DNA of 64,000 bases from Apiospora phragmitis (lineage: Eukaryota > Ascomycota > Sordariomycetes > Amphisphaeriales > Apiosporaceae). Shown here piece after piece: positions 46,071-56,200 of the stretch (the stretch's first letter is position 1; the number at the start of each line of letters is the position of its first letter). The notes beneath the pieces are model-generated. The model ran no database searches, was not told the DNA's origin, and saw nothing but the letters and a program-made list of their open reading frames with translations. The position numbers were made by a program, and so were the translations under genes. The stretch is from NCBI GenBank assembly GCA_038363925.1, contig JAQQWL010000003.1, forward strand, positions 868,001 through 932,000, read 5' to 3'.

Positions 46071-47248
46071 TATTCGACCCCTGATTAAGCCTGGAATTTG
46101 GTGAAAAAGCAGGGTGAAGAGATACGAAGAAAGCCAGTCAGTCGGTCAGCTCAAATCGAAAATGCAGCGGGTTTTGCTACAGTGGGTCGGCCCTGGTGTC
46201 TAGCGCTGACCGGCTTCGGCTTCCAGGTCGGTTTTGCTGCTTGGCGGTCTCCATCAGTGCTTAACGCCGGCGCTAAGATTAGATGTGTCGGGCCCTTCCG
46301 CTCATGTTACATTTATTTCCCTCTGTAGAACCAGATACAATATGCATTTTTCCGACCTGCTACGCCGATTGCATCGCGGCAAATATCAGTTCGATCCGCT
46401 CGGGACTCTGGAGTGCAATCTAAAAAGCGCTTGAGCAGTTGGACAAGTTCTTCCTGTCGCACCTCTAGCCGATTCGCTTCGACTCTCATGGGTAAACAAA
46501 CGTGATACGCTCGTGAGAATCGAGTCGTACCCGAACTCCGCGATGTACACATTAAGGAAGTCCAGGCATCGGCTCTTCTCCTGGTAAGACCCGCGCTGGG
46601 CTTCAACCCTTCCGCCTCATCCTGGCTACGCCTTCTGACACCGTACGTTTCCAACACAAGAGCTGGTCGGAGAATAGAACCGTTCAATTGCTTCGCCTCG
46701 GAGAACTCTTTGGCGAACATGTCCGTGTCCGTGTCCACCAGATCAGCTCTGGGAGCTTGCCGATGCCGAACTACGGCACCCTCCCCGTCTGCGGCTTGGC
46801 AGCAGTAGTGGTTCGGAGGCAACAAGTCTTGCAGACCGCGGATATCTTCCTCATTAGACGCGGTGCCGAGCAGAATCCAACCGCCCCCTCGGACGGTTTG
46901 GCAATGGGCGGCAAGCTCCGAATGCCTCGGAAGTGATCCGAGCTACCGGGGTCCAATCCTTACCCCCCTACATATGCGATCAATGCGCCCCGCCCATTTG
47001 GCCTCATGGCAAGCCTCAATGAATGTGATCAGGGACCTGGTCGACTTCTATCTCCGCGCCGAGAAGCACTGCGAGTGTGTTGGCCAATGCTTTCACACGA
47101 GAATTCATCGAGTCTTGAGATTGACCGAAGTTCTTTTGCCAAATTGTGCACACTAAAGTATATACATGAAATCAAAGTAGGTCCAATATAAATCATAACT
47201 GTTTTGTCGCCCCGTTCCTTCTAAGTACTCCTCTCTTTCCTTCCCCTC
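46071..47248. other. Intergenic with coding-like minus-strand stretch
   Basis: Between about 46,430 and 46,920 the minus strand has a frame with plausible protein character (DMFAKEFSEAKQLNGSILRP, then LVLETYGVRRRSQDEAEG). After a frame change it continues EKSRCLDFLNVYIAEFGYDS. I cannot name a family and find no start, so this may be a remnant of a lost gene. The remainder shows nothing. Confidence 0.35.
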
Positions 47249-48074
47249 TCAAGCATAGTTCTCCCCCGCCTTGGTAGTCGTCTCCGACTTCATCTGCACA
47301 TCCTTAAGCACCACGCTCGAGCCCGTCTCGGACGTGATGCGCACCCAGGCCGTCGCGGCGCCGACGCCGCCGTTGCCCTCGAGCTTGAAGAAGTTGTTGA
47401 CGTCGCGCGTCGTGGGCTTCCAGGTGGCCCCGCCGTCGGACGACACCTCCATCTTGGCCGTCCGGTACACGGCGTTCTCCACGGTGGCCGCAAACCAGTA
47501 CTGCGAGGCGCCGCCGTGCATGCGCACCTGCAGGGGCGTGGTGATGGGGCAGGGGACGTGCTCCCACTCGATGCCGATCTCGCCGAGGGACTTGTCGGCT
47601 AGCTGCGAGAACATGTCGGGGCTCATGTCGAGGTGCTGGGCGTTGCCGCCCGTCTTGTTGGTGATCTGCAATTCGGTTAGCGTCACTGAGGAAAATGCAT
47701 TTACCTTGAACTGGAGATAGAGTGCCAGCGTTCGGGTATTGCAGAGATAAGGGAGCTTTGCGTACCATAGCGATCTTCTTCTTGCCCTGGTACGTGATGG
47801 ACACGCAGCCGCCGCATTGGTAGGCGTTGTCCCAGATGGTCTCGGACACGCAGGTTGAGCCGTCGATGCCGGCCGGCAGGACGTAGTCGACGAAGGCGCA
47901 GGGGCCGTTCTGCCAGCAGCCCTCCTCGCCGCAGCTCTCGCCGTACCAGGTGCCTTGGCCCGTCTCGGCGGCGGCGGACTTGGTCAGGCCGGCGGGCGCG
48001 GGAGAAGCCGAAGTCAGGGCGATGAGGTTCATGGCCAAGGCGCCGAGGCCGTGCATGATTCGGGAAGAAGGCAT
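47249..48074 (-). CDS. Secreted expansin-like protein (EglD/loosenin type)
   Basis: Non-hydrolytic cell-wall loosening protein family with an RlpA-like double-psi beta-barrel. Exon 1 (48074-47766) has a signal region (GLGALAMNLIALTSASPAPA) and then GQGTWYGESCGEEGCWQNGP, FVDYVLPAGIDGSTC and WDNAYQCGGCVSITYQGKKK. After a GTACGC intron exon 2 (47665-47249) begins ITNKTGGNAQHLDMSPDMFS, with the barrel's LDMSPDMF loop, and continues LGEIGIEWEHVPCPI. The second half, YWFAATVENAVYRTAKMEV and SSDGGATWKPTTRDVNNFF, resembles the C-terminal CBM63-like beta domain. About 240 residues, intact. It probably acts on plant or fungal wall polymers. Confidence 0.88.
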
Positions 48075-48696
48075 GATGGATTTAGTTTGGATGATTCCAC
48101 TGAGCTATTATGATAAGAGGGTTTGTAGAGAGTGGCTGTAATGGGAGGTCTTCTCTTTCTAGCAGGACTACGTCTCCTTAAATACGTCGAGGACTCTTTG
48201 CTAGCCATTTCAAATTAAAGATCATCGTGTCGTTCCACGGAACGCATCATCCCCAGTCCCCAGTGCTGTCGTGGCAAGCAATAAGCGTCTGCTATACTTG
48301 AAACAAGTTCTCATCAATTTACAGCGGGAGGCTGCATGTTGGCGCGAGTCGTGGAAATTGGGGATCGTGCCCTGTGAGCCCTGCGCGCTGGGAACCAGGA
48401 ACGACGTGGGGTTGGAACAAGCTTCATCCAGTCTTAGCGGCACCGACGGTGCCCAAAGGCAGATTTCAGATATAAAGTGGGCGGTCGCCGACGGAAGCTA
48501 GGCCGGCGAGTTCGCTAATGTTTCCACCAATCAGCGTCAACCATTATCCCTGTCTGAACTGTCATACTTCCGCCCCTTAATCCGCCAGCCTGGCTCCTGG
48601 GTATTTAGGGTACGCCACGTTCGGATGATGCACCTCATCCCTTGAACGCCTTGCTCCATCGCCGGATCAAGTGCCCGCCTTGGACCAATGCCGGGA
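48075..48696. other. Intergenic
   Basis: Promoter of the expansin-like gene and 3' flank of the kinase gene on the same strand. No supported gene. Confidence 0.4.
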
Positions 48697-51493
48697 TCAA
48701 CTCGTCTTCGACCGCTGGAATTTCTTTGCACCCTGAGGTCTCTTGTTATCCCTCCGACCAGTCAGTTCCACCTCCCCTTTCCTCTTCGCAACGATTTCCA
48801 TGCCCCCATTCGCGACCATGAGTGGTCGCACGTGTATTGGAGAAGATGGTACTGGCATAGTGATGTCCTGCGATTTCCAAGGTGTCGGCATCGTGGCATA
48901 CTCCTTCTTCGTATGGCACTTTTCGTGCATGTCGTTGAGCTTCTTGTAGACCTGATAACACGGTATGCGCTTGTTATCCGACGCCACCTCGACGACGAGC
49001 ATCTTCTGGAAGATCAAGTTCAGGAGGTCGTGGAAATAGTCAGAACACTTGGCATGAGCGTGCAGTTCGCAGATGAACTAATTTCACAGACAAAAGTGCC
49101 ATGTGAGTTGAAATCCTTGGCAAAGCGAGCTTGGGGTGTGGTAATGCTTACTTGAACGACAGCCGGTTTCACCGTCACGCTCCAAAGATCAGGCTCCTGT
49201 AGGCTCCTGATGTCGAAGAACGTATCTGACGGCATTTCCCAGTATTCGTCGAAGGCGCATCGCGCCTTGGCAAACTCCTTTACCTTCTCTGCGCCGCCGA
49301 GTGCCCAGGCCACGAAGACCAACAACAGGCAACCCAGGGACCACACATCGGACGACTGTCGGAATTTCTCATCCCCGAAGTGGCACTCTGGGGCTCGGTA
49401 GGCCATGGTGTCGGCGACTTCGGATCGCTTCCGAGTCTTGCATTGCCACTCATGCAGCTCGGCCTGGCCAAAGTCAGCGATCTTGAGTGTACCGTAGCTC
49501 CCTTCAGATCCCTGGAACCAGAGGATGTTCTCTGGCTTCAGGTCGCCGTGTCGTCCAAATTTCCACTGCCCTCCTCGCTCATGCAGTTCATTCTCAACGC
49601 CGATGTCATCCACAGGCCTTTTGCGTTTCCCCAACTCCGGCTTGCCCAGTGGGTCCTGGCTGCTGGATGTCGTAGTTGGATGAGTGAACTCTCTGCTGTG
49701 CGCATCGACTCGTTGCGGGTACGCAGACTGCACCAATGACTCTCCTTCGTCTCCCGCAGATATAGGAAAGGTATGATGTTTGTGGAGCCGCACGAGGCCA
49801 TCGGCGATGCCTTTGCACTGTCTCGCGACCCACAAGACCGTGTCCCGATTGAAGCTGGGCCTTGGGTTGATCTCTTTCCAATACTTGAATAAGTCGCCTT
49901 GGGCGCGGTAGAAGATCATGTGATACTTCCCACAATGCTCGTAGGTAGCCAACAGAGCAACAATATGCTCGTGAGCGTTATGTCCGACGAACTTCTGCAG
50001 GATTGCCACCTCGCGATTGAACTTGGCGGGGCTTCGGTGCATTAGCTGCTTGATGGCAAAGCCACGTTTGCAGGCTTCGGGGTCGCTGAAGTTATGGTGT
50101 TCTTGGTGGATGCGGACGGGAAAGACGGTTCCAAACCCGCCTTGGTGCGCAAAGTATTCATCATCAGCGCGGTCTTTCCATGGCAAGATGTGACTATCGT
50201 GGAGTTGGTAGTGTTGGACGTCGTTGTATTCACTTTCTCGGAAGAAAGGGGCTAGCATCATCCATTGGTACCGAAGGAAGCTTTCGCTCTCCACCCTGCT
50301 CCACTTCGACAGGCTCAAAAGAGGAACATTCGTGTCGTCCGAGTGGTGTTTGGGTGTTCCACTTGGCCGGCCAATACGATGACGGCCGTAGCTGCCATCA
50401 ACAACATCGACCAGGGGTAGGTCGAGATCACTGACGTCTTCCTCAACAACTTGCAGCATATCGGACGTCTTCTTGAACATAACAAGGAGTGCGAAGACCG
50501 GTTTGTAAGATTTGAGTTTGATTCGGCCGTCACCAACCATGAACTCTTGGTCACGGCAGATATATGCGGCATACTGCCGAAGATTCTCCTCGTCGTACCT
50601 ATGGGCGAAATGCTGGCTCAGCTCCTGGTAGACGGACTCCTCGGTGATGATATTGTCCAGCTGCTTCTTGGGTATAAAGCCCATGTCCCTCTTCCAAGGT
50701 TCGGCTTGGGGATGTTGAGTGAGCTGCCGGGCGGCAAAGATCCGATCCTCTAAGGTGCCGTCCAATTCCGGAGTGTATGAAAGGGAGGTGGCGTTCTCGT
50801 GCTTCTGTCCCTTGAACTGCTGAGTACCGGCGTCGGATATCACCGTAGGTGCTGTTTGCCGAAGAGCACCATCATGTGCATAATCCGCTGGGTCAAGTCC
50901 CTCAATAACCGAGAACCGAAACAAAGCGTGGCCATCTTCCGGCTCCCTCAAAGCACCAGGGAAGTCCTGGTGGGAGGTTTCAGCTACTAGGCATTGAAGA
51001 AGGATATAGGTGTCTGCTATCCAGGAATGACTTACAGCAGATGACGCATTATGCGCACGTCGGTTGCCGCTGAAGCCGGTAGCGGCGTTCGGAGAACTTG
51101 TAGTCAGGTGCTCGCTCAAGAAAAATGCTTGTACGTGAGAGATTTAATGATGCAGATGGTCCTAGGTCATCTTCGCTGTCATCTCTATCGCACATAACAT
51201 CACCTTCGTCTGAACTGAGATCTAGGGGGGGCATGTTTATTGACGGTATCGAAGCCCAGACCGCCATCCTTGGGGACGACAAGTTCTGGTAGACTGTGTC
51301 CAAGAGGAAGAAAACGAGGCTTGGCCAACAAGAGGCCAACAGAATTGACATTATGTGGAAGACGATCGGCTCCTTCGGGCTCGTTGGCTGCAATCGGAGC
51401 GAATATGACCTTGGCCTGTTTATCAGTCGTGGCAACTGTTCGATGACTCACATCGACATTTGATTGGTCGATGTACGGTACGGCAGGCGCCAT
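48697..51493 (-). CDS. Fungal protein kinase with long N-terminal region (kinase 1)
   Basis: Serine/threonine-type kinase of a fungus-specific group. The chosen start is MAPAVPYIDQSNVDVS; two homopolymer indels (a run of seven C near 51,223 and a T run near 51,120) must be bridged to join DLSSDEGDVMCDRDDSEDD and SEHLTTSSPNAATGFSG to the main frame. The N-terminal region contains LEDRIFAARQLTQHPQ and FLRYQWMMLAPFFRESEY. Kinase motifs are HQGGFGTVFPVRI (Gly loop), FAIKQL (Lys), REVAILQ, HGDLKPENILWF (HGD in place of HRD, catalytic Asp kept), ADFGQAEL, TMAYRAPE and DVWSLGCLLL. A 104-nt intron (49048-49151) leads to a last exon (CSDYFHDLLNLIFQKMLVVE) ending in a basic tail. It is related to kinase 2 and divergent from it. 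Confidence 0.85.
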
Positions 51494-52247
51494 GATCGGG
51501 TAGAAGCGCTGAGACTCCAGGGTAAAGAACTTTAGAAGGTTGAACGTAGTCCAATTGCTGTGAGCTGCAATTGCTCTGTGGAATGGCTCAAGGGGGTCAA
51601 CCAAGAAGCAGATGCCATTCCTCGAACCTTCGACAAGGCTTTAACCAAGGATATTCATATGTCCACATTGAGGGGAAATCGTTCGGCGAGAACATGCATG
51701 CACAGAGTTATCAGTGCTAGGCAGATTGGTTATCGGGCAATCAGTCCTAAACGCTCCGCCCCCAAGGGATGGCCGCTGACGCCAAATACGGTACAGCCTA
51801 CCGATGATTCAATATCTGCATGCACAGCCAGCCATGGTCAGGCGGGCTGGACCCCAGACCCGAGGGCTCGTAAAGTGGAAAAACCATTATCGTTGTTGGT
51901 GGTGGCTTAGCTCAGCCAGCCGCTCGGTGGTCTTGGCCTGTTGTCAGTTAGGTGACCTTCCCCCTGGATGATAGGTCAGCATCCAACGTAAGAGGCCCCC
52001 ATGCCGCCTGCCATCTCGTTTACACTTGGGGTCACACCACCCAACCAAAACATGTGCACAAGTCCTTTGGGCATTCCCTGCAGCCCCAACCTCTCGGAAC
52101 CGCCACTTCCTGATCCCTTCACTATTGCCGTATGTATATATGGGCGATGGCATCCCCAGTATCATAGAGATGATCAGACACACCAATAAAGCACGACTCG
52201 CATCTTTCTCGTTAGCATCTCTCCATCCGAAACACACTCGACCTGCG
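51494..52247. other. Divergent spacer, kinase 1 and small gene
   Basis: Shared upstream region of two divergent genes. Open frames read on the minus strand here overlap each other and have no motif. A TATATA-like element occurs about 110 bases before the small gene's ATG. Confidence 0.4.
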
Positions 52248-52680
52248 ATGTCCAACGCGATTGAATTCTGGGGTTTTGCAGAGCGTAACCGCGGTGTCGT
52301 CAAATTCCCGACACAAGAACGATTGGAACAAGACCCGATCCCTTGCACCAACATCAGCTGCGAGAAGCTGGTAGCGACGCTGAGGCGACTCTATGGAGCG
52401 AACGGATATGAAGTCTCGGTAAGTTATCCTATCTATAACCGTCTGCTGAGTTGTGCGTACCTGTTCATGCTGACATGAAATGACGGAAGATAATGGACAG
52501 TTTCTATCACGTAAAGGCCCCAAGGCCCCTGTCGCAGGTTGGTTCTACCCACATCCTGCATGATACTAGAGGAAGGTGCTGACCATTTTCGTAGACACAA
52601 ATAGATGCGTGCAGGCGCAGCTTCCCGCGATTGTAGGCATGATCGGCACGGGCTGCTGGAATAACCTTACGACTTTATAA
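52248..52680 (+). CDS. Small three-exon gene between two kinases, unknown product
   Basis: Not recognised. Exons 52248-52418, 52501-52537 and 52595-52680, with donors GTAAGT and GTTGGT and acceptors GACAG and CGTAG. The second intron has a GCTGAC branch-like element. Phases agree and give 97 residues starting MSNAIEFWGFAERNRGVVKF, with CEKLVATLRRLYGANGYEVS joined to FLSRKGPKAPVADTNRCVQA and ending WNNLTTL. Four cysteines, no signal peptide, slightly hydrophobic end (LPAIVGMIGTGC). Its place between two related kinases suggests it may be part of the same system, but that is inference. Reading straight on past the first donor gives a different end (LFMLT), so transcript data are needed to choose. 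Confidence 0.55.
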
Positions 52681-53289
52681 TTGGAGAATGGCGCAAACCA
52701 AGGGCGATGGTGTATGATTCTTGATATTCATTTCGTAGAAACTTGTATGATATTGTAAATATGTGCCTACATAGCTCAGGACCGCCTCAGGGTTATGTGC
52801 GGCATTGCTGCGATGAAAGATACAGGGTCTTGAAATGTCTGTCAATGGGGAGTGACGCGAGCGGGGCAGTTCCCTCGAGCGGAGAAGGAACGCCCCGAGT
52901 TCATCGACGGCTGAGCACCTGCATGATTATTGGCGGTAAGGGCCAGACTCGGGGCTATCAATGCAACCAACCATTTTGTGAAGGCTTATGATTTGCTGGC
53001 GCTAAATGAAGCATGCAACGTGCGACCAGAAGCAAGGTGGCTTGCATACATTAATCAGAGTGCAGGATGGCGGACATCGCCAAATGCTAGGCCATCAGTG
53101 AATTTGTTGGTCCATAGAAAGAGAGAGCCTCATGGCTTTGAAATGCAAATGCGGCTGGGATTTCGGGTGGCTTGATCCCGTTGCCAGTGGCTCTCTGCTG
53201 AGGCCCGTCTAATTGAAGGTCAAGTGTTTATCTCCATTCTGACGTGAATTTCTCGCGACGATGCAAATGATCCAAAGTCAAACCCTATA
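52681..53289. other. Kinase-HET gene promoter region
   Basis: No coding signal convincingly seen; a plus-strand open frame at 52930-53175 has no motifs. Presumed promoter of the kinase-HET gene. Confidence 0.4.
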
Positions 53290-56200
53290 ATGTACGAATT
53301 ATACCCTCCAGGCCTGGCTGATCGGATTCTCGAAAGTCAGGTCTTGAGTCAGTTTGATAGCAGCAGCCGAAACTTTCTGCCACACCGCGCCGGAGATTCC
53401 TTTGTCACTGCGCCATTGATAAGAGAAGAATTGGAGCTAGCACAGGACTATGACGATGAACTTTACCACGGACTTGTTCCGTGGATCCTCGTCAAGGCCA
53501 AGAAGGTCTTCCTGACCCTAATCAGGTGTGGAATGGAAGCGGGCAGAGCTAGGGAAGCGATGCGACTTTTCTGGTGGCATGATTTCCATGATCAGAGGCT
53601 TTCGGTATCTCAATTGAGCCTCGAGGATCAACGCTCGATCTTCCCCAGAAGCCTGTGGACCAAGTTCAAAGCATACGACTTTTTCTATACCTACAGATGG
53701 GAGAACCTGGCACCCGTATTTACAAAGACACAGTACGACTACAATCTCCACGAGAAGGGGATCCTCCCTTTCACCGAGAAAGATGCGAATGTCAAAGAAG
53801 GGGCTTTCAGCTGGGTACACAAGGTCACTGTACACACAGAGCACACAGAGCACGCCGATAAAGTGGTAAGGACACCCATATACTACTCCATCCTACCGGT
53901 CCTTCATCATAACACGCCAGCAGGTTGCTATCAAGGGAGATTCGTGTGAATAGGGGTGGCGACGACTCCAAAACAGACGAGGCATGGGAAAGGGAAGCGA
54001 GAGCTCTGGCTTCCATCAACCAAGTCGATCACCCTCACATAATTCGGTGCCTGGCCGCCATCAGAAGGCAGGACAGCCGATATTTCATGTTTCCTTGGGC
54101 GACAGGCGACAGTTTGCGAGATTTCTGGCTCGAAAGGCCGAAGCAGGCTCCAGATGCCAACCTGGTCAAAGAAACGCTGGAACAGCTGATGGGACTAGCC
54201 GAAGCTCTCGGTAAACTCCACGATTTTGAGGGTAAGGGACTGGATGCCTCAGCATTCCACCTGGATGAGGATGACGGCATAACCAGGGAAGGCGGACAAG
54301 ACTCCATTCGCCACGGCGATTTGAAACCCGAGAATCTCCTCAGGTTTCTCAAGCCGAAAGCGGTACTAGGAACTCTGAAGATTGGAGACATGGGGCTAGC
54401 AAAGAAACATGTCCTGCAGACGGTCAACCGTAAATGCATCACGACTACAAGGTGCGGTACCATTCAGTACCAGCCCCCTGAGGCCGAACTAAGCACCAGC
54501 GGGGGGCTCTCACGTCTCTATGATACATGGTCCATGGGATGCATCATCTTCGAGTTCGTCATCTGGCTCTTGTATGGAAATGATGCACTCGAACGGTTTT
54601 ACCAAGACCTCCAGGGAACCTCACGTAACCCCTGCCCCTATTTCGAACTTTCGGCACCAGGCTCCGGCGGAGGCCCTGCAGTACATCGCGCGGTGCATAC
54701 CTGGGCAGCCCATTTGCAGAAAAATGATCCGGAGTGCGGCGCAGACTCTGCCATAGGTGACCTGCTTAGGTTGGTCCGGAACAAGCTTCTGCTTGTCGAC
54801 CTACCACCGTCGCGCGGAAAAACCCAACGAGCCGGCTCAGCAGAGCCCACCATCGCCATCATCCAGCCCCCGATCTCCGGGGTAGTGGGACTCGGGCACA
54901 GGGCCACGGCCGAAGGTCTCTTTGAGGGCCTGGCGACAATCGCGAACAAGGTGAGTCGGGATCCGAAGTATCTACTGACGGGAGCAGACAGAGGAAATAT
55001 CAACCTGCCGCCGCTGCCTCAGGACCAACCCACCTTCCTTTCTCCAGGTAACGGAGCTCGAAAACGGAAAGCGGCAGAAATTACTTCTGAAATCGAAGTA
55101 AAAGGACTTGGCGTGCCAGTCCCGCCAGCCCCTATCCGGGTGAGTTTCACTACACCCCATAATGGCGTCACGTTTCGGATGACAGCTGACAGGTTACTAG
55201 ACTGTAGGTTGATGACTCAAAATCCCCCCCTAGCCTGAGCTAACCCATGATCTCGCCCGACCATACAGGATGTGAGTTTATACCGCAAACACTTGAGAGT
55301 ATATTGTTCTTAATTGAGCTGACGTTATCCCACCACAACCTGTAGTATGTAAGTTTATGAACAACCTTGTCCTAGTAGCGATATTTCCACTAATGACTGT
55401 AGGCGGTACGTATCTATCTTACAGCTCGGTCAAAATGATAATGCAAGTGACATTAGTTCTGATGTGGTATTTATCAAACAGCTCGTGAGTTCACCGATTC
55501 CGCGCCACTATATGATGAATTTGCTGATTCTGGATTAGCCAGTAAGTATTGCTTCATTCCCCGTGAAGGTCACCTCCTGGAGGTAGACCAAGACATTCTT
55601 GAAGTAAACGTTCTCTAGCCCGTAAGTGCACCTTGCTCCCCGATTCCTTTCTCTTGTTCCTCTGTTAAAATCCCGTTGTCTAGCTCAAGGATTGGTCTTA
55701 TCCAGTGGACAATGACTTTGCTCAAGTGGTATCCCGAACACTTGGGCGTGACAAGCTTCTGCCGCCGAATGCAGGTGTTAGCAAGTTGTGCAATCGCTGC
55801 TTGAGACTGGACTTCTGGGTTGGGGGTTTCTCATTTGAGGTCTCTCCCTCCCAGCTGCAGCATGACCTCACCACATGCGACTTTTGTCGTATACTACTAC
55901 AGGTGTGTACCAAGTACGACATGAGCAGAGAAGCCAAGATATCGTTCATTCGGGAGCAATCCACTCTGAGGATTCTCGGTGGCCCCCCACAGCCAGTCTT
56001 GGCTATCCTACGAAGTCCAGGTACGTGACGTTCCAAGCTCTTTCTGGGGCCGACACCTAACAGTTCCTCGTCACAAGATTCCAAACCACCTGTCCCAGTA
56101 CAGCTCGGCTTCCCACAGCTTCCACCCGCCGCCACCGAGACGAGCTTCGAGATCATCCGGCTTTGGCTACAGGATTGCGACTCCAAACATGCCAATTGCC

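Noticed and set aside
51200..51604. Separate 134-codon gene upstream of kinase 1
   Set aside because: Its sequence runs into the kinase N-terminus across a run of seven C; a one-base homopolymer error joins them better than two genes.
55406..55423. Alternative acceptor TTACAG before CTCGGT in the micro-exon ladder
   Set aside because: The resulting intron would be only 18 nt, and the following GGTCAA is a poor donor; the CAG at 55,481 fits length and phase.
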